DNA from: Amoebidium appalachense | Lineage: Eukaryota; Ichthyosporea | Assembly (NCBI GenBank): GCA_963693365.1 | Contig: CAVNZM010000012.1 | Location: 9,211,056-9,275,055 of the forward strand | DNA length: 64,000 nucleotides | Direction: 5' to 3' | In this document: piece by piece, positions 1-11,975 of the stretch | How positions within the stretch are numbered: the first letter of the stretch is position 1 | Layout of the letters: the number at the start of each line of letters is the position of its first letter | Position numbers and translations under genes: made by a program | The notes under the pieces: generated by a model | Told to the model about the DNA's origin: nothing | What the model saw: the letters and a program-made list of their open reading frames with translations, nothing else | Database searches by the model: none

Positions 1-136
1 ATGGTTCAATTCTTAGGTCAGAGTGAGTCCTATTGGTGCGGACATAATATTTATGTGATATTCATGACAAAGCACGAATCGTGTGCTAGTAGATCACATT
101 CTTTAGTAAACATGTACAGTTCATGTGTACAGTTGT

Positions 137-400
137 TTACAGGTTGTCCCTGTTACCACGGGGGTAAGGGGAACTTGAACGGGGGCCGGGTGACTTGGAA
201 GACTGACGATGATCACGGGGACGGGACGGGGAGCGGTGAGGTGTACTCTCACGGCGAGGGATACGGTTACGGAGGTCACCGGGCGGGAGCATTCTGCTCT
301 GAAGTGCTCGAAGAGGACGGTTGTTGACGGTTGCACCAGTGCCTGCGTCGATGAGGCCGGCACATTGCGGAAGGTTGATGTACGACGGTTTGTCAGTCAT
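137..400 (-). pseudogene. Copia-C gag remnant with large internal deletion
   Basis: This short minus-strand ORF begins MTDKPSYINLPQ, matching the gag start of Copia-A (MSEKPAYLNLTPW). It then jumps directly to a gag C-terminal region with the motif RALQSR..PPGDLRNRIPRRES. The Copia-A counterpart is RALQSRVLTKDDLRHRIPRRDS near residue 240. Roughly 200 residues of gag in between are missing, and no zinc knuckle, protease or pol follows before the window edge. It is probably a non-autonomous, internally deleted copy. Identification rests on comparison with the copia gag at 6670. Confidence 0.6.
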
Positions 401-448
401 GGTTGAGGCAGTATGTACGGAGGACTTTCGCGGTTGTAACGAGATTGT

Positions 449-476
449 GTGTTAGCGTGCAAAGGGGCCGTAAACC
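449..476 (-). other. Copia-C primer-binding region (initiator-tRNA-half type)
   Basis: Read on the minus strand directly after the LTR end, the sequence begins GGTTTACGGCCCC and ends GCACGCTAAC. These blocks resemble the complement of the initiator-Met tRNA 5' half (GGTTATGGGCCCA then GCACGC). This is the priming mode known from Drosophila copia. The match is interrupted in the middle, as in the Copia-A and Copia-B copies here. Confidence 0.5.
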
Positions 477-1254
477 TGTTATTTTGTGTGGGTAAACGGA
501 GAAGCAGAGAGCACAGATGGGTGTTATGTTATACACAACACAGAGACACACGGGAGAAACACAACCGGAGAGGTGGAACGGTTTCTGGGACCATAGGAAA
601 TGATTTCAACTGCTTCATTTTTATTTCAAGATGAAGTTCCTTTTATACCCGGGAATGTGAAATCGATAAGCCAATCAAAAGAACGAAAACTCTTTTATCC
701 AATCAGAAAGACGAAAACTATGAGGGTAAAATAAATCGATCGAAATGCCTGTCGACACATAGAAGATAAAACACAATCTTCTAATGAAAGTAATCTTCTA
801 ATGAAAGTACGGAAACGTTTAACAAAATGAAACCACTTTTGTATCTATTAGTTCACATCATATATTTATACATGTTCTTGACATAACACGTCTAAATATA
901 AGTATTCCTAATAGCTGGGGAACATAGAGCAATTCTACGTCGTGGGAAAAGAAGGAAAAGGAATGAGGATAGAAAGGAATGGAATGGGAAAGGAATGTAG
1001 GTTACTATATTTGGGAAAATACAACGAGATCTGATTGGACAACTTATTTAGACATTGACGCAAACAACAATACGTGTGCGCGGGCTAAATAGCTCGATGT
1101 GTACACAGATCTAAGATATCTGTGCACACGGAAACGGAAAGGAAAGAAAGAAAGGAAGAGAGGAAAAAGGGAAAAGGAAACGACCAACAACAAACTAATA
1201 AACATGTGTAAAACTCAACTTCTAAGTCTTGCCGTTAATCATGGGTAGATGACA
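477..1254 (-). repeat. Copia-C LTR copy 1 (5' LTR)
   Basis: The LTR is bounded on the plus strand by TGTTATTTTG at 477 and AGATGACA at 1254, so in element orientation it runs TGTCATCT...AATAACA. It aligns along its whole length with the interrupted LTR at 23677-24065 plus 29503-29884 and, inverted, with 30422-31159. Immediately inside (449-476) is a GGTTTACGGCCCC...GCACGC primer-binding region on the minus strand. It carries several CCAAT-like motifs. Confidence 0.75.
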
Positions 1255-1446
1255 CAAACCCCCAACCGCCCTGGCCCGCAACCCGGCCTGGCAAAACCGG
1301 TCCGACCCGTGGATCTACCCGCGACACACTGCAGGAATTTCCACATTAACGGTCGGTCCTGCGCTAAGCAGCCCTGCCCCTTCTCCCACGTGTGCCCGCT
1401 CTGCTCTGGCACACACCCCCGCAAAGACTGCAAGCACAATGCCTAG
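1255..1446 (+). pseudogene. NG#1 gag, C-terminal zinc-finger remnant
   Basis: This is the last 64 residues of the NG gag, nearly identical to the C-terminus of the intact gag ending at 25614. It keeps a CCCH-like cluster (C..FHINGRSC....C...H) and a following CPLCSGTHPRKDC motif. The N-terminal five-sixths are absent because the Copia-C LTR starts at 1254. Confidence 0.75.
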
Positions 1447-1989
1447 TCTACGCGCACACCCACACACACAGATAGAACATAGGGGCTAGGAGCTAGGACA
1501 CACGGGTACAAGGAAACGGAGCTCGGGAGAACGGGCCAATAGGGCTGAGTACAAATTTTCGCAGGCCAACTACGGCGCCCGCCCGCGCCAAGAAAAAATG
1601 TCCCTACACAAAGACGTTATTCTGGCCACTGCACATAATTTTACTCCCCCCCCATCCCATGAGCCTCCCCCCCCCCTTACACTCACCTAGCACTCCCTCC
1701 CCCCCTTCTTCTACCTCTGTGTCCGCCCACACCCCCGCGTGCCCGGGCATCCCCTGCACAGGGCCCCGCTGCCCTCCCTGCAAACCCTCCCTCGGGCTCA
1801 GCTGCCCTACTCTGACCGCCCCTGGGCCCTGCTGCCCTCCCCCCCCCCCTCCCCCCCCCTCCCCCCCCTCCCCCCCCCCTCCCCCCCCCCCCCCCCACCC
1901 CACCCCCCGCTGCCGGGATCTCCCCGAGGGTGCCCCACCCTTGCTAACCACACCTTCCCCCGAGGCTCAGACCCGGAGGCCCGCCCGCT
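1447..1989 (+). other. NG#1 gag/RT spacer and start of the RT ORF, with poly-C
   Basis: Non-coding spacer followed by the N-terminal leader of the RT ORF (open from about 1739). It has the same MxGH(I)PLHRAPLPSL start as NG#2 at 25919 and a long C-rich tract at about 1840-1906. It ends at CCGCT (1985-1989), the target-site duplication of the Copia-B insertion. Confidence 0.6.
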
Positions 1990-2914
1990 TGTTAAATTGT
2001 ATAAGTATTTGGGATGTAAGCAGAGACACAGTGGTGCAGTGTGAAAACACCACAGACACACACAACAACAAAACACGGAACGATCGGAGCAGTGTACACA
2101 ACAGACATCAATGTTTAGACACGACTGAACTGAATTTATTCTGATCTTCGAATAAATACCTGAAATTCTTCTAAGTCCAATCCATACATGATTTCCGACC
2201 AGTCGGAAATCAGATCTATCTCTAATAGAAACCAATCACTAAGAACCAATTGCTTTCAGAGAGATCCGGTACGCGGAGACGTACACGATAGGACACAGAC
2301 ACTAGTTAAGGTCAACTCGTGTCATCATCAAGGAAGTTCTAACCTATGACATACTGCAAAGACTCAGACATATCACACTTAACCTTGATGATTGGTTAAA
2401 GCCCGGCAACACATGAAAACTAAAGTAAATTAATGAAGTCTAAACACACATGCTATTCTAAGTGTAGCCTAAGTGTGTTACCGTCCAATGAACACGTATT
2501 AAGTAACACAAATCTACCTAACATATATTAGTAGAAAAGAAATACGATTATACACATGAAGACAAGGAGAGAAAGAAAAGAAAATAAGGAAGGAGAAAGA
2601 GGAAGGAAAAGAGAGCACAGATCAACAAACAAGATAGTAATAGCATAACTATAGCCAGAGATATTTATGTACACACGAACATGTACACGTCTCTCCCTGA
2701 GTGGGTGGATCCGTGTACACACATATAAATATTCTAATCGATATTACAACACACGATTAAAGCCGATACAACACGATTACAAGTATACAAGCATATCGGA
2801 GATCGATGCTACACTTTACATAATAGGAGTGTGGCATATACACTAAGCATATGAACTGAAACATAACACAAACTGAGAAGATCTTACCATATGTAAATAC
2901 TACGTATTACAACA
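1990..2914 (-). repeat. Copia-B LTR (3' LTR of B#1)
   Basis: 925-bp LTR, plus-strand limits TGTTAAATTG and TATTACAACA (element orientation TGTTGTAATA...TTTAACA). It is followed at 2915-2926 by the polypurine tract, AAGTGGGGA on the minus strand. The same LTR occurs at 14942-15178 (partial), 18015-18913, 36031-41809 (interrupted) and 46557-47444 (truncated). Confidence 0.85.
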
Positions 2915-3354
2915 TCCCCACTTAAGACTTTGAAGTTTGTGTTATCATATCCCCACTGAACTAGTGAAATCTCCCCACTTGAGAACAGAAACGAAAAAAA
3001 ACAAGAAAAAAAATAAAGTGTGTACTTTTCCGGGGGGGGGGGGGGGGGGGGGGAAGGGGGGGGGGGGGGGGAAGGGGGGGGGGGGGGGGGGAGAAGGGGG
3101 GAGGGGGGGGGGGGGGGGGGAAAGGGGGGGGGGAAGGGACCGGGGCAAAAACAACGAATATATATAACGTATATAGTCGGGGTTTGATTAACTGGGTTTT
3201 AAACAAGTGAAAGATAGAGTAGAGTCGCGGTACAGGTCAAACCTTATATAAAAACCCTAAGTGGGCATACCCACAAAGGCAATATACATATGAAATAATG
3301 ATTATGATAAAGTAAGAAGTAAACATTAGAAAATCACTCTTGAAGTAGGACGGG
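2915..3354 (-). other. Copia-B#1 3' untranslated region with repeated polypurine motifs and a G/C homopolymer tract
   Basis: Contains three AGTGGGGA-type motifs on the minus strand: near 2917, 2950 and 2973, the first abutting the LTR as the functional PPT. A roughly 105-bp nearly pure G tract (C in element sense) lies at about 3032-3138. A weak hairpin derived from ACTGGTTTAAAACCCAGT lies at about 3197-3213 and is intact in B#2 at 42069-42086. Confidence 0.6.
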
Positions 3355-5603
3355 TCAATCCACAATATCCGGCAAACAAAGTCGGGCACGATGGGTGACA
3401 TGACTCGGGCCGGGGAGGGGTTTGGTGAGGATGTCAGCTAAGTTGTGGGCTGACTCAACGTAGTGGACAACCACATCCCCACTTGCAATGTAGTCCTTGG
3501 TGTTGTGATACCGGACGGCAATGTGTTTGGTACGGTGCTTGATGCCGGTGGAGTTGACAATGGCAATGGTCGACTGGTTGTCACAGTACACCGGGGTCGG
3601 AGCAAGCATGGGGCAGCCGAGTTCCTTGAAGAGGTCACGGACCCAAGCAACTTCTTGGGTACCAGCATTGAGAGCAATCAGCTCAGCTTCAGTGGTGCTG
3701 GTGGCCGTGATGGGCTGGAGCTTGGAGTACCAGATGATGGGCATACCAGCAAACTCGATGATGTAGCCGGTGGTAGACTTCTTGCTGTCGGCACAACCAG
3801 CAAAGTCAGCATCCGTGTAGCATTCGAGTATGGGGGGCTGGGTGGCCGAGTACTTGTAGTCAATGCCAAGGTCATGGGTGCCGAGCAGGTACCGGGCCAC
3901 ACGACGGAGAAGGTCCCAGTGAGTCTTGCCGGGGTTGGTGCTGAACCGACCAAGGAAGCCGATGGCATAGGCAATGTCGGGACGTGTGCACCGGGCCACC
4001 CAGAGGAGACGGCCGAGTAACTCACGGTAGGGCACGGTTGGGGGGGGCAGTCAGCCAGGGAGACGGTGGTGCCTGCAGGGATGGGGGTAGACTTGGACTT
4101 GGCATCGGTGAGGTTGAAGTCGTGGATGATATCCATGATGTAAGACCTCTGGTGCATGTGGAGGTGATGGGGATCAGAGTGATTAAAATCAACACCGAGC
4201 ATACGGTCAAATGGACTCATACGACAGCTGGCCATCTTGCTGATGTGGGCAGCCAGGTCACTAGCAGCAGTAGAACCCCGGGTGTTGGTGATGGTGGAGT
4301 CGTCGACGTAGTTACCAGCCCGAACCACATCGTTGTTGGGGAAGAACCGGAGGTAGATGCACGGGTCTGTCTTAGTACGGGTCAGGCCATGGGCAAGAAG
4401 AATGCCGTCGAGGAAGTCGTACCAAGCCTTGGAGGCTTGCTTGAGGCCGTACAGGGCTTTCTTGAGTCTCCAGACCTTGCCAAGTGTGGCCATGGTGATG
4501 AATCCCGGGGGTTGTTTCATGTAGATGGTCTCGGTGAGTGGGCTGTTGAGAAAGGCCGTAGACACGTCGAGTTGATGGATGTCATGACCTTCAACAACGG
4601 CCAGAGCTAGGATAGCACGGAGAGCAGCCGGACGGATGACAGGGCTCTCAATCAACTCATAGTCAACACCGTATTGCTGACTGAAGCCTTGAGCAACACC
4701 ACGGGCCTTGATCTTGGTGTCACCAGCCGAGTTGAGAGTTTTCTCGGAGACAATCCACTTGAAGCCGACGATGTTAGCACCAGGGGGAGGGTCAACAAGT
4801 TCAAAGATGTCTTTGTCGACGAAGGCTTGATACTCAGCAGTGAGGGCTGACTTGACCTGGTCACCATTGGGTCCGGAACACAGTTGACGGACAAGTTTGG
4901 GTAGTTGGTCGATGTTGATGGGGGGACCGGGGGGGACTGGCAGGGTGGTGGTGGCTTGAAGTCCAACCTTGCCCTGTAGACGGGCAGAACGACGGGGTAC
5001 AGGAACCGGGGGAGGTGGAGACGGGGGGGGGGGAACTTGGAAGTTCGGAATTGCAGGGGGGGCAACCTCCGGGCTGGACGGGGCCGAGTGGAAGTTGTCG
5101 GGGGAGCCGGGTCGGATGGGTGTGACGTTGCCAGGGGCAGGATGAGGGTCGGCAGGCTGGACGGGCACGGGGGCAGGGGGGCCTGTGGGGGGGGGGTGTC
5201 GGGGGAACGACGATGGCAGGAGGGGGGCCAGAGTACACCAGACAAACATCATCTTCAGTGTCAACTGTGGGGGGTGGGGTGGTCGAGGTAGCAGTGGTGT
5301 CGGGGGTCGGAAGTGTTGATGGAATGTCGGACGGGAGATAAGCTGATTCGTCAAAAATCACATCACGGAAGAGGCCGACACGATGGGTGGTGGGGTTGAA
5401 GATCCGGTGGCAGTGTGATTGAAGATCATAGCCGATATACATGCCGAGTTTGACGGTGGGGGCCAGCTTGTTCCGTTTAGAGGCTGGCACATGAGTGTAG
5501 GCAGGGCAACCGAACACTTTGAGCTCGGAGATGTCGGGCTTGACACCGTAGAAAACCTCGAATGGTGTACGACCATTGGTAGTCGTGGACGGGGTGACGT
5601 TGA
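3355..5603 (-). pseudogene. Copia-B#1 pol: reverse transcriptase-RNase H and linker (frameshifted)
   Basis: Minus-strand pol C-terminal half. It shows the Pro-rich linker, the copia RT block FKWIVSEKTLNSAGDTKIKA, the catalytic YVDDS and the RNase H segment CYTDADFAGCADSKK, ending NLADILTKPLPG before the stop at 3355. A small deletion near 4030 relative to B#2 breaks the frame between RT and RNase H. Frames also change in the Pro-rich linker around 5180-5260. The 5' part of pol continues beyond the Copia-A insertion at 12728. Confidence 0.85.
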
Positions 5604-6551
<948 letters not shown>

Positions 6552-6580
6552 GGTTAAAGGCCCATTTTCGCACGCTCTCG
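6552..6580 (+). other. Copia-A primer-binding site
   Basis: Directly after the LTR the sequence reads GGTTAAAGGCCCA, a short T-rich spacer, then CGCACGCTC. These are the two blocks complementary to the initiator-Met tRNA 5' half, as used by copia elements. The gag start codon lies about 90 bp downstream. Confidence 0.6.
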
Positions 6581-6669
6581 CAACACATACTCTCGCTGCA
6601 ATCAAAAATATTCAAATTTGAATACCGATCTGATTCCTCTCTCACGCATCATCTGACTGATTGATCACC

Positions 6670-9600
6670 ATGTCGGAGAAACCTGCGTATCTCAACCTCA
6701 CCCCCTGGAAAGGGGATGACACCACGGACAAGAAGTCCGGCAAACGTCTCACCTATTATGAGTGGGAACCCGTCATCTTCCGGTACCTACGTACCACCAC
6801 CGCGGCCAAGTTAGTGCCCGTCATCAAGGCCCCCGAGTGGGTCGACCCTTCCGACGAGAATGAGTGGCACGGCTACGACACTGAGGAGGCCTACACCGAG
6901 GCTTCCAACCTCCTTGAACAGATGTTTACTCAACTCGTCTCCAATGATGAGCTGTATAACTCTGGTCAAATCCACGATGATGTGTCACCTGCCCAAGCTT
7001 TCCACAACCTCCGTATGACCCATGCGGCTGAACGTGAAGATCGTGCTCGTCAAATCCTCCTCGACTACCATGAGCTTGAACTCAAAGACTTCAAGACCGT
7101 CACGGCCTACCTCACCATGGCACGCCGTCTGTGCACTACCCTGCACATCCTCGAAGAGCCCATTCCTCACAAGACTATGGTTGATAACTTCTTCATCCAC
7201 CTCAAGAAGAACCGTAAGTTAGTTTGTACCGACATCCAGGCCATGATTGCCGACTACTTCCGTCGTACCATTAACTACGAGACCTACAACCGTCTAATCA
7301 GTGACATCCGAGCTGCAGAGATCCGTGAAGGTCTCATCGACTCTGGGTCCGGGTCCTCCTCCACCGTCCGAACAGCACGTGCCCTGCAAAGCCGTGTACT
7401 CACCAAGGACGACCTCAGACACCGGATCCCCCGACGTGACAGCTCCGTCTCCCGTCACCCCCGCGGTCGTCCCACCGATCGATCCCCCTCAGTTGACCGT
7501 GATTACTCACGGTCCCGTTCCCCCGGCTATCGTTCCCGGTCACCCTACCCCCCACGTAAAGGGGGTAACCGTCATTCCCAGCCACCCCGAGCCAAGACAA
7601 CTGGCTCCCTCGACTGTGCCTACTGTCACGAAGACCATCATGTCACACAGTGTGACAAACCTGGCTGCTCAATTGCCCGTCGTCACCGTGCCAACACCAA
7701 GTCTGGAAAAGAGGTGCATTTTGCCCTCGTGTCCACCACGGCCTCCCTACCCATGGACCCCTGCTGGGACTCGGCTTCAAACGTCCACGTGTGCCCAGTA
7801 AAAGAGTACTTCTCTACTCTTGAGCCATGCCCACCGACTGACGTCCACGGCCTCGGCATCGTCACTGCACATCACCGTGGTGTCATCAACCTGGCCGTCA
7901 CCTACAACGGCGTAACATCAGTACTGAGCCTCAACACCCTCTATGTACCCGACTCCCCAGCCTTCCTGATATCACCCTCAATGGCCTCCAAGTCGGGTCT
8001 CCTTGCCCACCTCGATGATGAGGATGCATTCCCATCATACCTCTACACTCGTGGTGGCAACATCGTGTGTTCCCTCACAGGCACAGATGGACTGTACTTC
8101 ATCACTGACTATGAGATACGTCCCTCCATCCCTCGAACCGTCACTGCTCTGGTAGCCAACGTCAAGGTCAACAATGATCCTCAGCTCTGGCACCACCGTC
8201 TCGGCCATCGTGCCCTGTCCACCCTCACCAAGATGGTGAGAGGTGACCTCGTGACAGGCCTCCCCTCATCCCTCTCAGTGGCTGACACCACTGACTGCTT
8301 CGGTTGTGTCTCCGGCAAGACCACCAAGGCCCCATTCTCCGGCACCAGAACCCAGTGCCCCTTCCCCGGTGCCAAATGGCACATGGACTTCTTCGAGCCT
8401 CCCTGTGCCTCCTATGGTGGCTACAAGGTGGCCCTCGTGTGTACCTGTGATGCCTCCGGCTACACCATCGTGTACCTCCTCCGTGATAGATCCGAAACTC
8501 TCGAATACGTCAAGGCCCTGGTTGAGACTACTGACAAGCAACCCGACAAGGTGGTGACCCACTTCCGTTCAGACTCTGGGTCCGAGTTCACCTCCCATGC
8601 TATGGAGCAGTACTGTCAGTCCAAGGGCATCATTCAGGAATTTGCCCCGGTTGACTGCCCCCAACTCAACGGCTTCGTTGAACGTAAGATGAGGGATCTG
8701 CAGGAGATCGTTCGGTGCTTCCTTCATCAGGACAAAGCCGACTCCCTTTCCCCCAAGCTGTGGGGAGCTGCTCTCAAGCATGCTGCCTACATCATCAACG
8801 TGACCCCGGCCAGAGCTGCCAATGGCCGTACACCGTTTGAAATTTTCTACGGTGTCAAGCCTGACATCTCCCACCTGCACGTGTTTGGCTGCCCAGCCTA
8901 TGTACACGTCCCTGCATCCAAACGAGACAAGTTGGCCTCTACCGTCAAACTCGGCACCTACGTGGGCTGGGATATCACCAACAAAGCCCACAAGATCATG
9001 AATCTACGTGGCAACACGGTCAACCTCTACCGCGATGTCGTCTTCGACGAATCACAATTCACCACGGCATCCAATCAGATTTCTGTGCAGGCCACCAATC
9101 AGACGACCTCAATCGATTCATCCCTGCATTCCGGAAATTCCAATTCCGATGACGATGAAATTCCGTCGGTGATTATCCGTCGTTCCCCCCGTCGTGTACC
9201 TGCCCCCGTGGCTCCACCCCCCCCCCCCCCCCCACCGGTCAGCAACCCCTGCTGCCGGCCCCTGCCGTCAATGACCACGTACCTGGTCATCTCACCCCGG
9301 TTCGTCCTGGGTCTCCGGAGTTCCACTCGGCCCCGTCCAGCCCCGTGTTATCCGACTCCCCCCTCAACACGGCACCCATCCCTGGCTTCCAGGCCCCCAT
9401 CCCCGACCACCGAGTGTCTGTCCCAGACAACCCCCCGGCCCCTGAGCCCCTCCGTACCGTTCCCCGTCGTTCCTCCCGTCTCTCCTCCCGGCCTGCTATG
9501 GCTATGGTGAGCATCTCCCGACCCAGCCTTGATGTGTCTCAGCTGCCCCGGTCAATTCAGAAGCTGTGCTCTGGCACCAAGGGTGATGAAGTGGTGACTG

Positions 9601-11096
9601 CCCTCACTGCCGAATACAAGGCTTTCATCGACAAGGACATCTTCGACGTAGTTGAGGCCCCCTCCGATGCCAACATCATCCGATTCAAGTGGATTGTCAC
9701 GGAGAAGGTCCTCAACTCTGCTGGTGACACCAAGATCAAGGGTCGTGGTGTGGCCAAGGGTTTCACCCAAGTCTACGGTGTTGACTACGGTGAAAACTCT
9801 TCCTCCGTCGTCATGTCCTCCTCCGTCCGTGCCCTGCTTGCCCTCGGTGTGCAACAGGACCACGAGATCCATCAACTCGACATCAGCACGGCCTTCCTCA
9901 ACAGCCCCCTCGACGAGACTTTGTACATGGAGCAACCTCCTGGTTTTATCCTCCCTGGCAATGAACACAAAGTCTGGAAACTCAAGAAGGCCCTCTACGG
10001 ACTCAAGCAGGCATCCCTGGCATGGTACGAGTTCTTCAACTCCATTCTCATTGCCCACGGCCTCACCCGTCTCCGTTCCGACCCGTGTGTCTACTTCCGT
10101 CAGTTCCCCAACGGGCACATCATCCGTTCGGACAACTACGTTGATGATGCCATCATCACCTGCACACGGAACTCCACCATCATGCAGGGGCTTGTTCGTC
10201 ACATCACGAAGTCTGCCGAGTGCAAGGTTGGTCTGCCAGACATCTTCCTCGGCACCCAACTGCTGTACACCCGTGACTCCCTAAAGCTGCTGCAGTCCTC
10301 CTACATCAAGGACATCGTCACCGACTTCAACCTGGTCGATGCCAAGCCTAAGGCCACCCCTATTCCCGTGGGCACCATCATCAACGAGACCTCCCTCTCA
10401 TCCCTGCCCACCACCGTCCCCTACCGTGAACTCCTCGGCCGTCTGCTGTGGGTTGCTCGGTGCTCCCGGCCTGACATCTCGTATGCCATTGGCTACCTCG
10501 GCCGATTCAGCTCCAAGCCCACCAAGACTGCCTGGGAGCAGAATCTCCTCCGTGTCGTTCGTTACCTGCTCGGCACCATCAACCTCGGCCTCTACTACAA
10601 GAAGAAGGCCCCCAACAGCAAGGTGCCCATCCTTGAGTGCTACTCGGATTCTGACTTTGCTGGTTGCCCCACCACCCGTCGTTCCACGTCTGGGTACGTC
10701 ATCCTCCTCGAAGGCTCCCCCGTCACCTACCACTCCAAGCTGCAGACGATCACTGCAACTTCCACGTGTGAGGCCGAGCTCCTGGCCCTCAATGCTGCCG
10801 TGCAAGATGTTGTCTGGCACCGTGATCTACTAAAGGAGCTGGGCTACCCCATGACCGAGCCCACCCCCGTGTACTGTGACAATCAGTCCACCATTGCTCT
10901 GGTCCACTCCAACACCATCAAGCACCGGACCAAGCACATTGCCGTTCGTTACTTCAACACCAAGGACTACATCAACAGTGGGGACGTCACTGTCACCTAC
11001 ATCGACACCAAGAAGAACCTGGCCGACATCTTCACCAAGCCTCTGGCTGGTCCGGCCCACGACACACACCGTGCCAACCTCAGTCTCCGTGACTGA
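6670..11096 (+). CDS. Copia-A gag-pol polyprotein (one frame change at a poly-C run)
   Basis: The start is ATG 6670 (MSEKPAYLNL). Gag runs to a zinc knuckle CAYCHEDHHVTQC at about residues 316-328. The protease motif is WDSAS near 364. Integrase has its zinc domain (WHHRLGHRA...CFGC) at about 505-548 and the acidic triad in MDFFEP (about 570), SDSGSEF (about 632) and FVERKM (about 668). The first frame continues to 9510, but after the C-run at 9217-9233 the conserved sequence is in the frame ending at 11096: linker LTPVRPGSPEFHSAPSSP, RT FKWIVTEKVLNSAGD, catalytic YVDDA (10137-10151), RNase H CYSDSDFAGC and C-terminal NLADIFTKPL. The full product would be about 1475 residues. The break is either homopolymer miscounting or a single inactivating indel; a programmed frameshift is possible but unsupported. 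Confidence 0.9.
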
Positions 11097-11813
11097 CCCA
11101 TGCACTGGTGTTCATCATCGAGTGGTTTCTGAGTAGGTTGGGGCCCTGGACAGCAGTTGACACACCTACGGTGATCAAGATGCCTCCCAACGAAAGTCTA
11201 CTACTCCTCATCGTTTCTCTTCATCAGTGGGGACTCAGTCTTCCATCGTCATATGTGTGCATCTTCAGTGGGGATTATTCTCCACCATCGTCGTTTATTT
11301 ATATTCATATCCCACCATATATATTGGTTTTCTTCTATATTCGACTTATATATATGTCGAACTGGGATGGCGTCCCAGTATAAATAATTATCTATAGCCA
11401 TGACGTGCTGGTTGACTGCCAGTCTAAACCTAGTCCACGGGATGCACCTTCCCCGTGTCTTAACTGGTTGACCACCAGTCTATAAATCAGTCCACAAGAT
11501 GTTCATGTCTTGTGTTTACCTGGGTGGTCCCCAGTATAAACCATTAGCCACCAACACGTCACACATACACTAGTGTTTCCTATATATATATATATATCGC
11601 CGATAACCACCATGATTTCTTATTTCGAGTCTTCAGAGGCAACCGTCGTTGTGTGCCTCTTCAGTTTTGATTTTCTCCTTCCCACCTCAAGGATCTTCGG
11701 TTTGCATCCTCGAGTGGGGAAACTTGAGTGTGACGGCCCCTCCTGTGTTTGGACCTCATCTACCGTCACATCAACAGACACGAGAACACAAACTTCAACC
11801 CCTTGAGTGGGGA
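11097..11813 (+). other. Copia-A 3' UTR: hairpin array and repeated polypurine motifs
   Basis: Holds four AGTGGGGA motifs (about 11226, 11268, 11713, 11806). The last abuts the 3' LTR and is the expected PPT. A run of short inverted repeats at 11341-11540 includes ACTGGGA/TCCCAGT, CACGGG/CCCGTG and CACAAGA/TCTTGTG. Several are built as CTGG-loop-CCAG followed by T(A/C)TAAA. No ORF of note. Confidence 0.65.
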
Positions 11814-11905
11814 TGTTGGAATACGTCACCATGTATGACAGCAAGAGCCTTGAAGTATGTATGTGTCCTAGCTTGTTTGTATTCGTGTCTGCTTTCCTCC
11901 TTTGT

Positions 11906-11975
<70 letters not shown>

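Larger units (their letters stand above)
1..1254 (-). mobile_element. Copia-C LTR retrotransposon, 5' end, runs off the left edge
   Basis: The element lies on the minus strand. Its 5' LTR is 477-1254, followed inward by a primer-binding region (about 449-476) and a gag remnant (137-400). It inserted into the gag of the Ngaro-like element NG#1, whose coding sequence resumes at 1255. Bases 1-136 should be internal Copia-C sequence, but I recognise nothing coding there. The same LTR family recurs at 23677-29884 and 30422-31224. The other LTR and the TSD partner are outside the window. Confidence 0.7.

Noticed and set aside
3463-4020. Plus-strand ORFs opposite the copia pol and gag genes (3463-4020, 3984-4610, 42339-42896, 44303-45190)
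   Set aside because: They mirror minus-strand copia coding sequence and recur in both Copia-B copies only because the coding strand is conserved.
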